Assembly (NCBI RefSeq): GCF_016428855.1
Contig: NZ_JAELTN010000044.1
Coordinates: 1 to 42,267 of the forward strand
DNA length: 42,267 nt
Reading direction: 5' to 3'
DNA from: Pedobacter sp. ASV28
Lineage (GTDB): Bacteria > Bacteroidota > Bacteroidia > Sphingobacteriales > Sphingobacteriaceae
Positions 25,787-34,800 of this stretch are shown here, piece by piece. The position numbers and the translations under genes are program-made. The notes beneath the pieces were generated by a model. That model was not told where the DNA came from and searched no databases. It was given only the letters and a program-made list of their open reading frames with translations. The stretch's first letter is position 1; each line of letters starts with the position of its first letter.

Positions 25787-26470
25787 TTATGGCTTGGCTA
25801 ACGCTTTTAACAATAGTTTAGCGACATCTGCTGAGGATGCGGGATTTTGGCCGGTAATTAAAAGTCCATCTTGTTTGACAAAGGAATTCCAGTCCGGACC
25901 TTTACAGTACAGTCCGCCCAGCTTCTTCAGCTCATCTTCTACCAAAAACGGAACGATATCGGTTAACTGAACGGCCTCTTCTTCTGTATTGGAGAACCCG
26001 GTTACCAATTTGCCTTTTACCAAGGGACTACCGTTTGGCGATTTTACTTTCATCAGCACCCCTGGTGCATGGCAAACAAAAGCTATGGGTTTATGGTGTA
26101 CATAAAAATCTTCGATCAGTTTGATAGATGTACCATCGTTCGCCAAGTCCCACAAGGGGCCGTGGCCTCCGGGATAGAATACAGCATCATAATGCATCTC
26201 GTTTACCGTATGGAGTGGAAGTGTACGCGACAGTTTTTCTTTGAGGTCTTTGTCCTTGTCAAATCTCAGCGTAGCCGATGTCTGCGCATCGGGCCCTTCG
26301 CTTTTAGGGTCTATTGGCGGTTGTCCGCCCTCGGGCGATGCCAACGTTATTTTTGCGCCCGCATCAGCCAATATATAATAAGGTGCTGCAAATTCCTCTA
26401 TCCAAAATCCGGTTTTCTTTCCGGTTTTCCCCAATTCACTATGGGAAGTCAATACCATTAATATTTTCAT
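25787..26470 (-). CDS. DJ-1/PfpI-family protein (Hsp31-like glyoxalase or chaperone)
   Basis: 227 residues. Nucleophile elbow FVCHAPG with Cys133 and adjacent His134, Glu in GFWIEEF near residue 25, and the PGGHGPLWDLA loop. This layout matches class I glutamine-amidotransferase-like DJ-1 proteins of the Hsp31/YhbO type, which act as glutathione-independent methylglyoxal hydratases or deglycases/chaperones. It sits 26 bases after the quinone-oxidoreductase-like gene and upstream of GH130, so a three-gene minus-strand operon is likely. A role in carbonyl stress fits its neighbours. Confidence 0.9.
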   Translation of the reverse strand: MKILMVLTSHSELGKTGKKTGFWIEEFAAPYYILADAGAKITLASPEGGQPPIDPKSEGPDAQTSATLRFDKDKDLKEKLSRTLPLHTVNEMHYDAVFYPGGHGPLWDLANDGTSIKLIEDFYVHHKPIAFVCHAPGVLMKVKSPNGSPLVKGKLVTGFSNTEEEAVQLTDIVPFLVEDELKKLGGLYCKGPDWNSFVKQDGLLITGQNPASSADVAKLLLKALAKP

Positions 26471-26496
26471 TGTTTATTTTTATAATGTTTGACCGA

Positions 26497-27492
26497 TTAA
26501 ACTTTAACGATCATTTTTCCTTCATTACGGCCTTCAAACAGACCCAGAAATGCCTGAGGAACCTGTTCAAATCCTTCGTAAACGGTTTCATGATAGGTAA
26601 GTTTCCCTTCGGTCAACCAAGTGGTCAGCTGTGTAATTGCGGCAGGGAATTCGGATGCAAAATCACCTACGATAAATCCCTGTATCAGTGCACTTTTTTT
26701 GATCAGCACAGGCTGGATATAAGGACCAAGCTCGGGGACGGAGGAGTTATAGAGTGAAATGGCTCCGCATAAGGGAATACGTGCATGCTTATTGATGGTG
26801 GCCAACACACTATCCGATAGCTTTCCGCCTACGTTGTCAAAATAGATATCCACGCCATCTGGGCACGCCGCTTTGATGGCCTGGCCCAAATCGTTAGTGG
26901 TTTTATAGTTGATCGCTTCATCAAAGCCGAATTTTGATTTGATCAGGTGAGCTTTTTCATCCGAACCAGTGAGGCCAACCACGCGGCAGCCCAGCAGTTT
27001 GCCCACCTGACCGGCAATGCTGCCAACGGCTCCTGCGGCTCCCGAAACCACTAGCGTTTCGCCCGGTTTTGGAGAACCGATCTTGGTAAGGCCAAGGTAA
27101 GCAGTTAGCCCTGTCATGCCCAAAACACCGAGATAGGCAGTTAGATAGGCTGGGTGGTTGGCGATCGCCTGCAGACTTTTGCCATCAGACACCTGGTATT
27201 CTTTCCACTCCAGGTTTCCCAATACAAGATCACCTACCTTAAATTGCGTGTGATTTGAATCGGTTACTTCAGCAATAATTGCAGATCGCAACGGTTTATT
27301 CAGTTCAAAGGGTGGGATGTAAGACTCGCTATCGCTCATTCTGCCTCTCAAATATGGATCAACAGAGACATAACGTGTTTTTAACAGAACTTCACCATCA
27401 TCGGCCGAAGGCACTTCTTCGATGATTATCTTAAAATCACTCAGATCGGGTGTGCCGACTGGTCTTTGATGTAAAACGATTACTTTGTTCAT
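26497..27492 (-). CDS. NADP-dependent medium-chain oxidoreductase (CurA/leukotriene-B4-dehydrogenase type)
   Basis: 331 residues, no zinc-binding cysteine cluster. VSVDPYLRGRMSD near residue 45 and TAYLGLTKIGSPKPGETLVVSGAAGAVGS near 130-160 are diagnostic of the CurA/prostaglandin-reductase subfamily, with cofactor glycines AAGAVG. These enzymes reduce enones or quinones with NADPH. The gene begins a probable operon (DJ-1 and GH130 follow). A copy of the shared regulatory box lies 91 bases before the ATG. The substrate is unknown. Confidence 0.92.
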   Translation of the reverse strand: MNKVIVLHQRPVGTPDLSDFKIIIEEVPSADDGEVLLKTRYVSVDPYLRGRMSDSESYIPPFELNKPLRSAIIAEVTDSNHTQFKVGDLVLGNLEWKEYQVSDGKSLQAIANHPAYLTAYLGVLGMTGLTAYLGLTKIGSPKPGETLVVSGAAGAVGSIAGQVGKLLGCRVVGLTGSDEKAHLIKSKFGFDEAINYKTTNDLGQAIKAACPDGVDIYFDNVGGKLSDSVLATINKHARIPLCGAISLYNSSVPELGPYIQPVLIKKSALIQGFIVGDFASEFPAAITQLTTWLTEGKLTYHETVYEGFEQVPQAFLGLFEGRNEGKMIVKV

Positions 27493-27582
27493 AAAGACTA
27501 TTCATTAATAGTTAGATCTGTAGATTCATTGTAAAGGTGGTAATCCCTATCCCTCTTGCCATTACATAATTATCCAGAAAGA

Positions 27583-27597
27583 TTATATCATTCGCAC
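27583..27597 (-). promoter_or_regulatory. Shared box E, before the oxidoreductase-DJ-1-GH130 operon
   Basis: Minus-strand GTGCGAATGATATAA, one difference from the consensus. It ends 91 bases before the oxidoreductase start codon. Confidence 0.6.
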
Positions 27598-27668
27598 ATT
27601 TCTGTTTAGGCTAAATGGGGTAGATAACGGAGAAGCTCTTTTACCGCAAGATGGCATCGGGCATTGAT

Positions 27669-29480
27669 CTAATCGAACTGGGTAGTATACAATTGGTAAT
27701 ATTTGCCTCTCTTGGCCAATAGCGCATCATGGTTGCCCCTTTCTATTATCTTACCATTTTCGAGTACGATAATCTCGTCTGCATTTCTCACGGTAGAAAG
27801 GCGATGGGCGATCACAAAACTGGTTCTGCCTATCATCAATTGATCCATTCCCCGTTGGATGTATTGTTCGGTACGCGTATCTACAGAACTGGTGGCCTCG
27901 TCCATGATCAAAATGGCCGGTTGTGATACGGTGGCACGGGCAATGTTCAACAGTTGCCGTTGTCCCTGACTAAGATTGTCGCCATCTTTTTGCAGAACGG
28001 TAGCATACCCCTTTGCTAATTGCTGGATAAATGGATCTGCTCCTGCCAATTTGCAGGCCTCGATTACCTCATTATCTGTAGCTTGCAATTGTCCATAGCG
28101 GATATTCTCTAGTACAGTTCCTGTAAACAAATGGGTATCTTGGAGCACGATGGCCAAAGCCTGACGAAGATTGTTGCGCTTGATATGTTGGATGGGAATA
28201 CCGTCTATGGTGATTTCGCCCGACTGTATGTCGTAAAATCTGGGCAACAGATTCATGATGGTAGTTTTGCCCGCACCTGTAGCACCAACAAAGGCGATCT
28301 TCTGTCCAGCCTTCACTTCCAGCGTCAGGTTTGTGATTACCGGATGGGCGGGATCATATCCAAAAGTCACCGACCTGAAGTTTACGTTCCCTCTAACATT
28401 CGCCAATACTACAGCATCTGGAGAATCGGGCAGTTCTGGTATTTCATCCATGATCTGGAACACCCGCTCTGCTCCGGCAAGACCAGATTGGATGCTGTTG
28501 TACTGGCTGGATATTTCATTTACCGGGCGGCCAAACTGCCTTGAATACTGAAGGAACGCAGCAAGTCCGCCAAGATCAAAACCCTTCAGTATCGCCAATA
28601 ACCCGCCAACTATTGCCGTAAGGGCAAAGTTAATGGTATTCAAATTCTGGATCACGGGCATCATCACTCCGGCATACAACTGGGCCTGAGTAGCTTTGTC
28701 GCGGAGGTCGTAGTTGAGTTTTTCAAAGGCTGCTTCCACACTCTGTTGGTAGCCAAATACTTCTACCACCTTCTGTCCGTTTACCATTTCTTCTACATAA
28801 CCGTTAACCGCACCGAGGGCAGATTGCTGTGTAGCAAAAAATACCTTGCTCTTTTTGATAATCCCTGCAGCAAACCATAGCATTAGTGGAACAATGAGCA
28901 GGGTAATGAGGGTTAATTCTGGACTAATATATAACATTAGAGCAAAAATCCCAACCAAGGTGATACCGCTACTGAACAGCTGGAGCACACTTGTATTTAA
29001 AAGATCACTGATATTATCGGTATCATTGGCAAAGCGGCTCATCAGATCGCCCTGGCTATGAGTGTCGAAAAATTTTAGAGGAATGGATTGTAGCCTGCAA
29101 AAAAGCTCGCTCCTAATCTTGCTAACCGTCTGTTGCGCAACATTTATCATCAAGCGGTTTTGTAACGTTGCGGCAACGGCCGAAATAAGGTAGATCCCGA
29201 GCAGTAGAGCCACCATTTTGATGAGGCCAGGTACATCTTTTGGGATAATGTAGTGATTGATGATGGGACGTAACAAATAGGATCCTGAGAGTGTGGCACC
29301 AATGTTCAATAGTAACAGCAACAAGATAACCAGGAGCTTTAATTTTTGCCTGCCAAGATATTTCCAAAGCCGCAGGATGGTTTGAAGGGAATGTTGTGGT
29401 TTGCCCGTTTTAATTCTCCCATGCCTGCCCGGTAGTCCGGATAGGCTTGCTTTGTTAGCATTGATGTCTTGCGTTTTCAT
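27669..29480 (-). CDS. ABC exporter half, consensus nucleotide site
   Basis: 603 residues from the ATG at 29480 (MKTQDINANKASLSGLPGRH). The ATG overlaps the TGA of the upstream partner (ATGA). A 45-residue N-terminal extension precedes six membrane helices in the type IV exporter fold. The nucleotide-binding domain has Walker A GATGAGKTT, signature LSQGQRQ, Walker B ILIMDEATSSVD with the catalytic Glu, and H-loop IAHRLS. This subunit has full catalytic residues, and the partner does not, so together they form a heterodimeric exporter with one active site. The substrate is unknown; multidrug or lipid-like export is the common role. Confidence 0.93.
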   Translation of the reverse strand: MKTQDINANKASLSGLPGRHGRIKTGKPQHSLQTILRLWKYLGRQKLKLLVILLLLLLNIGATLSGSYLLRPIINHYIIPKDVPGLIKMVALLLGIYLISAVAATLQNRLMINVAQQTVSKIRSELFCRLQSIPLKFFDTHSQGDLMSRFANDTDNISDLLNTSVLQLFSSGITLVGIFALMLYISPELTLITLLIVPLMLWFAAGIIKKSKVFFATQQSALGAVNGYVEEMVNGQKVVEVFGYQQSVEAAFEKLNYDLRDKATQAQLYAGVMMPVIQNLNTINFALTAIVGGLLAILKGFDLGGLAAFLQYSRQFGRPVNEISSQYNSIQSGLAGAERVFQIMDEIPELPDSPDAVVLANVRGNVNFRSVTFGYDPAHPVITNLTLEVKAGQKIAFVGATGAGKTTIMNLLPRFYDIQSGEITIDGIPIQHIKRNNLRQALAIVLQDTHLFTGTVLENIRYGQLQATDNEVIEACKLAGADPFIQQLAKGYATVLQKDGDNLSQGQRQLLNIARATVSQPAILIMDEATSSVDTRTEQYIQRGMDQLMIGRTSFVIAHRLSTVRNADEIIVLENGKIIERGNHDALLAKRGKYYQLYTTQFD

Positions 29481-31213
29481 TTGATAGTAGGTTGTAACTG
29501 CTGTGACCTGCAAATTTCACGGTAAAGCTGACTTGTTTTTAGGAGTACGGAATGGGTGCCGTTTGCAATGATTTCACCTTGGTCCAGCAACAGGATCCGA
29601 TCGGCCGACTGGATGGAACTGATGCGCTGGGCGATGATAATGATAGTGGTATTCTTAAGGTATAAATTGAACAGTGACCTTATTTTTGCTTCTGTAGTTA
29701 CATCAACTGCGCTGGTGCTATCGTCCATAATGAGGATGAGGGGCTGACTTAATATTGCCCTTGCCAAACATAGACGCTGCTTCTGTCCGCCAGAAAGGTT
29801 AACTCCACCTTGGCCCAGCACGGTTTGGTACTGATTGGGGAAGCCCATGATAAAACCATGTGCCTGTGCATATCTGGCAGCAGTGTGCAGCTGTTGGCTG
29901 GTAGCCTGTGTATTTCCCCATTTGAGGTTTTCAGCGATAGTGCCAGAAAACAGCTGGTTTTGCTGCAGCACCAGATTAACGCCCGCACGGAGGTTGGCTA
30001 GGGTATAGTCTTTAATGTCATGATCATCGATATAGATATGTCCGCTCGAAATATCATATAACCGGGGAATGAGTTGTACCAATGTGCTTTTTGCCGATCC
30101 GGTAGTGCCAATAATGGCCACTGTTTCGGCTGGTGAAACGGTAAAACTGATATTTTTTAGCAAGGTTTTTTTGCCGAGTGTATGATAGCTGAAACAAACG
30201 TCCCTGAATTCGATCTTTCCTTGGGTCAGCTTAAGGTCTTTAGTGATAGATATTTCCGAATTTGAAATGCTTGGACTGGTATGTAACACATCCAATATGC
30301 GTTCTGAAGAAGCTTGCGCCCTAGAAAGTGACATGATTGTCATAGAGAGCATCATTAAGGACATCAAAATTTGGGTGATATAGGTAATGAAAGACATCAA
30401 TTGTCCAATATGGAAGGTATTGGACATGATCTTGTTGCCACCAAACCAAACGATGGCTACAATGGAAACATTCATCACCAGTTGCATGATCGGCATAATC
30501 AATATCACCGTTCCAGATGCTTTGACCGCCATCTTTTGCAAGTGCTGGTTTTTTAGGGAGAACTTGTGCTCTTCAAAATCCGCTCTGGCGAATGATTTCA
30601 CTACCCTCACGTTCATGAGGTTTTCCTCCACCACACCGTTGAGCTGATCCAGCCGTTGCTGCATTTTTTCGAAAAAAGGAATTCCCCTTTTCAAGATGAG
30701 GTAAATTGCGGTAGCTAGTACAGGGATGGCCACAGCAATGATAGAGGCCAGCGAGGCGTTGATCCTAACGGCGATCACCACAGCGAAGAGCAGCATAAGT
30801 GGAGCCCGGATCAATAGGCGCAGTGACATCATGATAACTTCTTGCAGGATGTTCACATCATTGGTGATCCGGGTGGTTAACGAGGCAGAACTGAAGCGGT
30901 CCAGATCGGCAAAGGAAAATTCCTGTATTTTTTCGAACATGCCTTTTCTTAGCTCGGTGGCAAAACCTACCGATGCTTGGGAGGAATAATAGATATTACC
31001 GATGTTAGCAACAATGGCAATCAACGATAATAGGATCATTACCCCGCCTATTTGATAAACAAAGGAGAGGTTCTTTTGACTGATTCCCGTATCTACAATC
31101 TTCGACATTAGTTCGGGCTGTACAATTTCACAGCAAACATCGATCACTACAAGAAGTGGAGCAAACAGCAAAGCTTTTTTATATTTATGGAAAAAGATGA
31201 AATAGCTATTCAT
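29477..31213 (-). CDS. ABC exporter half, degenerate nucleotide site
   Basis: 578 residues from the ATG at 31213 (MNSYFIFFHKYKKALLFAPL). A GTG at 31330 would add 39 unconserved residues that overlap the shared box, so it is rejected. Six membrane helices are followed by a nucleotide-binding domain with three deviations. Walker A reads GTTGSAKST (Ala for the second-last Gly, residues 369-376). The Walker B Glu is Asp (MDDSTSAVD). The H-loop His is Gln (IAQRIS). The signature LSGGQKQ is normal. This is the known asymmetry of heterodimeric exporters such as TM287/288. The stop overlaps the partner's start, giving equimolar synthesis. The shared box lies 105 bases upstream. Confidence 0.92.
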   Translation of the reverse strand: MNSYFIFFHKYKKALLFAPLLVVIDVCCEIVQPELMSKIVDTGISQKNLSFVYQIGGVMILLSLIAIVANIGNIYYSSQASVGFATELRKGMFEKIQEFSFADLDRFSSASLTTRITNDVNILQEVIMMSLRLLIRAPLMLLFAVVIAVRINASLASIIAVAIPVLATAIYLILKRGIPFFEKMQQRLDQLNGVVEENLMNVRVVKSFARADFEEHKFSLKNQHLQKMAVKASGTVILIMPIMQLVMNVSIVAIVWFGGNKIMSNTFHIGQLMSFITYITQILMSLMMLSMTIMSLSRAQASSERILDVLHTSPSISNSEISITKDLKLTQGKIEFRDVCFSYHTLGKKTLLKNISFTVSPAETVAIIGTTGSAKSTLVQLIPRLYDISSGHIYIDDHDIKDYTLANLRAGVNLVLQQNQLFSGTIAENLKWGNTQATSQQLHTAARYAQAHGFIMGFPNQYQTVLGQGGVNLSGGQKQRLCLARAILSQPLILIMDDSTSAVDVTTEAKIRSLFNLYLKNTTIIIIAQRISSIQSADRILLLDQGEIIANGTHSVLLKTSQLYREICRSQQLQPTIK

Positions 31214-31289
31214 GGATCTTATGCCTGATGGGGATGGAAATGCTGAGGCTTGAAATACAGCTTTGGTTAAAGATGCCTTTTCTGAGCTG

Positions 31290-31304
31290 GTGGCCGTTAT
31301 ATAA
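31290..31304 (+). promoter_or_regulatory. Weak plus-strand relative of the shared box, before the Vit1-type gene
   Basis: GTGGCCGTTATATAA matches 10 of the 14 fixed consensus positions. It ends 87 bases before the ATG at 31391, the same spacing as the strong boxes. It is divergent to box C. Confidence 0.3.
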
Positions 31305-31317
31305 TTTGATTGTTGAT

Positions 31318-31333
31318 TTATATTATTCACACC
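31318..31333 (-). promoter_or_regulatory. Shared box C, before the ABC exporter operon
   Basis: Minus-strand GGTGTGAATAATATAA, an exact consensus match, 105 bases before the exporter start codon at 31213. Confidence 0.6.
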
Positions 31334-31390
31334 TGTCGGATTTTTTTGTGGCCTTAATCCGTAATTTGGTGTATATTAATCTGGTAATCT

Positions 31391-32095
31391 ATGGCAAAAA
31401 CAGGAAATTTCGTTGAAAAGCATTATGTTACTCGTATGGGATGGCTTAGGGCTTCGGTACTTGGCGCCAATGATGGTATCCTTTCTACCACCAGTATTGT
31501 GATTGGTGTGGCTGCTGCTTCGTCAGAGCGGCATACAATCGTACTAGCTGCACTGGCTGGACTGATGGCAGGCGCAATGTCTATGGCTGCAGGAGAGTAT
31601 GTTTCGGTGAGTTCTCAGGCCGATACCGAAAGTGCCGACCTTAAAAGGGAGGCAGAAGAACTCCGTACCATGCCCGATGAAGAGTTGCAGGAATTGGCAC
31701 AGATCTACGTAGGGCGTGGTCTGGATGCCGAACTGGCACTACAAGTGGCGGAACAATTGACCAAACATGGCGCATTGCAGAGCCATGCCAAAGATGAGCT
31801 GGGCATGAGTGAAATCACAACTGCCAAGCCACTACAGGCTGCCTTCGCTTCTTTTGGTTCATTCACTATTGGAGCACTCCTTCCGTTTATGGTGTCTATT
31901 TTAGCTCCGCTAAAGTACATGGTTTACCAACAATATATTTTTTCGATTCTTTTTCTAATGGTATTGGGTGCAGTAGCTGCCCGAACTGGAGGTTCACATA
32001 TAGGAACGGCAATGCTGCGGATCGGTTTTTGGGGCACCGTAGCCATGGGTGTAACTGCGCTGGTTGGACATCTGTTTGGTATGAGTACCGGATAA
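31391..32095 (+). CDS. VIT1/CCC1-family metal transporter
   Basis: 234 residues with five membrane helices and a cytoplasmic helical domain. Motifs: GANDGILSTTSIVIGVAAAS near residue 20-45 and AGAMSMAAGEYVSVSSQADTE near 60-80, both diagnostic of the vacuolar iron transporter (VIT1/CCC1) family. The acidic metal-binding domain (ADLKREAEELRTMPDEELQE) follows as in plant VIT1. It likely exports or sequesters Fe(II) or Mn(II). It diverges from the ABC exporter operon, with box C and a weaker plus-strand box between them. Confidence 0.93.
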   Translation: MAKTGNFVEKHYVTRMGWLRASVLGANDGILSTTSIVIGVAAASSERHTIVLAALAGLMAGAMSMAAGEYVSVSSQADTESADLKREAEELRTMPDEELQELAQIYVGRGLDAELALQVAEQLTKHGALQSHAKDELGMSEITTAKPLQAAFASFGSFTIGALLPFMVSILAPLKYMVYQQYIFSILFLMVLGAVAARTGGSHIGTAMLRIGFWGTVAMGVTALVGHLFGMSTG

Positions 32096-32124
32096 AAGTT
32101 CTTAAGATTCCTTGCAAAAAAATA

Positions 32125-32310
32125 CTACGGTTTTTTATGGTGTTCGCTACCTGATTTATGGAAATGTCCCATTATATCTGCACATTCCTTATGATTTTTT
32201 TCGGGTTGTTTTTTTTGTTGCGTTTTGTGCTGTTGGGGTTTAACAATCTGAGCGTTTACTACGGTAGTTTCAAAAGCGATTGCAACAATTAGAAAGATTA
32301 ACTTTTTCAT
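32125..32310 (-). CDS. Small secreted His/Lys-rich protein
   Basis: 61 residues. The signal peptide MKKLIFLIVAIAFETTVVNA is clear, with likely cleavage after NA. The mature part of about 40 residues is rich in His, Gln and Lys (KPQQHKTQQKKQPEKNHKEC, then HFHKSGSEHHKKP) with a single Cys, suggesting metal binding. The family is not recognised. It is convergent with the Vit1-type gene, whose stop lies 29 bases away. Confidence 0.5.
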   Translation of the reverse strand: MKKLIFLIVAIAFETTVVNAQIVKPQQHKTQQKKQPEKNHKECADIMGHFHKSGSEHHKKP

Positions 32311-32402
32311 TATCGTATTGAATAAAAGGTTTCAGAATTATTTCTGTCGCCTGCAATAAAGGTAGATAGATTGCCATACATGTAAAATGCTTCCCATCAA
32401 CC

Positions 32403-33037
32403 CTATGGTTGGCGCTTATCATCTGTGTTTTTAATAGGCTTCTGATGCTTTGATCTAGCTCCTTTACCTACTTTCATACTTCTTTTTACAGGCACCGGCC
32501 GGCCGATGCTGTTACAACGGTATGTTGCATAACTTGGTGGAAGGATTTGTGCTGGAGCTTGTTGAGGCGGAGGTACTATTCTAATCGGACGGGCAGGAGC
32601 TTATATTGGCCTATCTATTGTAATTCGTTGTGTTGGCCCATTCAAATTTTCATTGAAATCCCTGATGTAATCCTTCTCGGTACCTTTATACAGGCTCCTA
32701 TAGTAATATCTTGGATAATGCGAGGTGTAGAAATCATGATGCATCCAAGGCTGCAATGCCTTAGTGTTGAGCGCAACCGTAAAGGCATCATAGAGATCGT
32801 AGCCGGCATACGCTATCGGCAATGAACTGGAGATATAGATACTCAAAATCCCATCTTGAAAGATCATAGTAGATTTCTAGATCTGGAAAGTAATAATAAC
32901 GTAAACCAGCACTGTAGGGTGGCGCCCAAGCAGGGTTCGGATATTAATTTCTAACCCTGGCTAACTGTGCAACCGTTTAAACCAAGGGTGATGCTAGTTA
33001 GCAGCAGTGCTATGGTTAGTTTTTTGATGGCTGTCAT
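32403..33037 (-). pseudogene. Degraded lipoprotein gene with tyrosine/proline-rich repeats
   Basis: Starts at ATG 33037 with a good lipoprotein signal (TIALLLTSITLGLNGC), then a stop after a few codons (TVSQG-stop). Further down, another frame reads NPAWAPPYSAGLRYYYFPDL and YYDLSRWDFEYL. Later frames give IAYAGYDLYDAFTVALN and PWMHHDFYTSHYPRYYYRSL, then a tail with KRQP. This resembles a conserved Bacteroidota hypothetical lipoprotein (WAPPY...YYYFPD...YDLYDAFTVAL...YPRYYYR pattern). At least one stop and two frameshifts are needed, so it is a pseudogene. Confidence 0.55.
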
Positions 33038-33162
33038 ATTATTAAGATTTTTTGTTATCTAATTGATTTTTAATTGATTAATTTAATTCTGATTTCAGTT
33101 TGGGCAGGTGATGGTCGGCATAACACAGCATAATTTTTATCAAGCCTTATCGGCTATTGGTA

Positions 33163-33177
33163 GTGTGAATCATATAA
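33163..33177 (+). promoter_or_regulatory. Shared box D, before the SDR gene
   Basis: GTGTGAATCATATAA, an exact consensus match. It ends 84 bases before the ATG at 33261. Confidence 0.6.
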
Positions 33178-33260
33178 GAAATAAGCAAAATTGAACAATC
33201 TTGTTGATGAAATAACGTCCAGCTTTGGTCTGGATGATCAAGTTCAATCACATAAAGCAG

Positions 33261-34049
33261 ATGGCAAGACAAACAGCATTGATAACAGGGGCAACTGGCG
33301 GTATTGGTTACGAAATTGCCAAACTTTTCGCCGCCGATGGGATAGATCTGGTTTTGGTGGCACGTCGCAAAGAGGAACTAGAAGATGTTAAACTCGAATT
33401 TGGACGATATCCGATAAGTATAAATTGTTTTGACATGGATCTTTCCATAGCTGGAAGTTCAACTCGGTTATATCAACATTGCTTGTCGGTAGATATCAAG
33501 ATCGATTACCTGGTTAACAATGCGGGTTATGGCGATTATAACAAGGTAGTGGATGCAAAACCTGAACTTTATGCCAATATGCTTCAGCTAAATGTGTTGG
33601 CTTTAACAGACCTAAGCACGCTTTTTGTAAAGGATATGGTTATTAGAGGCTCGGGAAAAATTCTCAATGTGGGCTCTCTGGCTGGGTTCCAACCTGGGCC
33701 AATGATGGCTGTATATGCGGCTTCTAAATCGTATGTGATGCATTTTACCGAGGCCCTGCATGCCGAACTTAAGGGTACTGGTGTTACCGCAACGGTCCTA
33801 AGTCCGGGATTAACCAAAACAGGGTTTGTAACAAGGGCAAAAATGGAAAGCGCGGCTTTTACCAGTGGATATCAGTTAGATGCAGGACAGGTAGCAAGTT
33901 GTGGTTATAAAGCGATGTTTGCAGGAAAACTTAACGTAGTGCCCGGCCTGTTCAATAAAATATTGGCCTTTGCCACTGGAATTACGCCATCCAGAACACT
34001 GTTGTTGGCCATGTCCGCTTATGTGATGCGTAAGAAAAATAATAGATAA
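33261..34049 (+). CDS. SDR-family oxidoreductase
   Basis: 262 residues from the ATG at 33261 (MARQTALITGATGGIGYEIA). The 33225 start adds 12 residues without family character. Cofactor motif TGATGGIG at 9-16, Arg-Arg after beta-2 (NADPH preference), NNAG at 86-89, Ser139, Tyr152 and Lys156. The closest look is to the DltE/YqjQ-type SDRs (LVLVARRKEELEDVKLEF). A C-terminal hydrophobic stretch (LNVVPGLFNKILAFATGITP) suggests membrane contact. It stands alone, 107 bases before YceI, with a copy of the shared box upstream. Confidence 0.9.
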   Translation: MARQTALITGATGGIGYEIAKLFAADGIDLVLVARRKEELEDVKLEFGRYPISINCFDMDLSIAGSSTRLYQHCLSVDIKIDYLVNNAGYGDYNKVVDAKPELYANMLQLNVLALTDLSTLFVKDMVIRGSGKILNVGSLAGFQPGPMMAVYAASKSYVMHFTEALHAELKGTGVTATVLSPGLTKTGFVTRAKMESAAFTSGYQLDAGQVASCGYKAMFAGKLNVVPGLFNKILAFATGITPSRTLLLAMSAYVMRKKNNR

Positions 34050-34155
34050 CCAATAAATTTTCAGCTATTGACCACCATCAACGCTGGGGATGACCTTGCG
34101 CATAGTACGATAAACCATGTTGTGCCTAAATTGCACTTCACTTAAACCTAAAAAA

Positions 34156-34728
34156 ATGAAAAGGATACTTTTACCGGCCATTGGCCTATTCCTGCTTTGC
34201 CAATCGGCCATTGGCCAAACCTATACCATAGACAAGTACCATACCCGCGTAAGCTTTAGTGCCACTCACTTTGGGATTTCGCATGTGGAGGGAAATTTCA
34301 AAACAGTAGATGCTTCGCTCATTTCAAAACGAAAGGACTTTACCGATGCAGTGATTTCTTTTACCGCACAGGTAGCCTCTATCAATACCGATGTGGAGTT
34401 TAGGGACAATGACCTTAAAGGTGCGGCCTATTTTGATGCCGCAAAATATCCGGAACTAACCTTTAAGAGTATCGCATTTAAAAGAATAAAGGGAAATAGC
34501 TATGTACTGATCGGAAACATCACCATTCATGGGGTAAGCAAACAGGTGGCTTTTAGCGTAACCTATAATGGCACCGCTATAACGGCCATGAAACAGCCTA
34601 CTGCTGGATTTACGATCAAGGGCACCCTGAACAGATTGGATTTTGGTGTAGGAAGTGATCCATTGACAAGCGGGGTAAGTAACCAGATCCAGGTTTCATC
34701 GAACATCGAATTTACCATTGGTAAATAA
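34156..34728 (+). CDS. YceI-family secreted lipid-binding protein
   Basis: 190 residues from the ATG at 34156 (MKRILLPAIGLFLLCQSAIG). A signal peptide ends at about residue 21 (IGQ-TYTID). The lipocalin-like fold is shown by YTIDKYHTRVSFSATHFGIS at the start, HVEGNFKTVDASL, and the conserved block DNDLKGAAYFDAAKYPELTF near residue 100. YceI proteins bind polyisoprenoid or other amphipathic lipids in the periplasm and are often stress-induced. It follows the SDR gene by 107 bases in the same direction. It is the last intact gene before a stretch of gene remnants. Confidence 0.92.
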   Translation: MKRILLPAIGLFLLCQSAIGQTYTIDKYHTRVSFSATHFGISHVEGNFKTVDASLISKRKDFTDAVISFTAQVASINTDVEFRDNDLKGAAYFDAAKYPELTFKSIAFKRIKGNSYVLIGNITIHGVSKQVAFSVTYNGTAITAMKQPTAGFTIKGTLNRLDFGVGSDPLTSGVSNQIQVSSNIEFTIGK

Positions 34729-34800
34729 TTAACGGTATAGCATGGACAAAGAGAAAATACAATTGTTAACCGCTTAAATATAAAGCCATTGCTCAAATAA

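Noticed and set aside
31214..31330. GTG start of the ABC exporter subunit at 31330
   Set aside because: It would place the start codon inside the shared regulatory box and add 39 residues not typical of exporters. The ATG at 31213 begins the usual MNSYF-type N-terminus.
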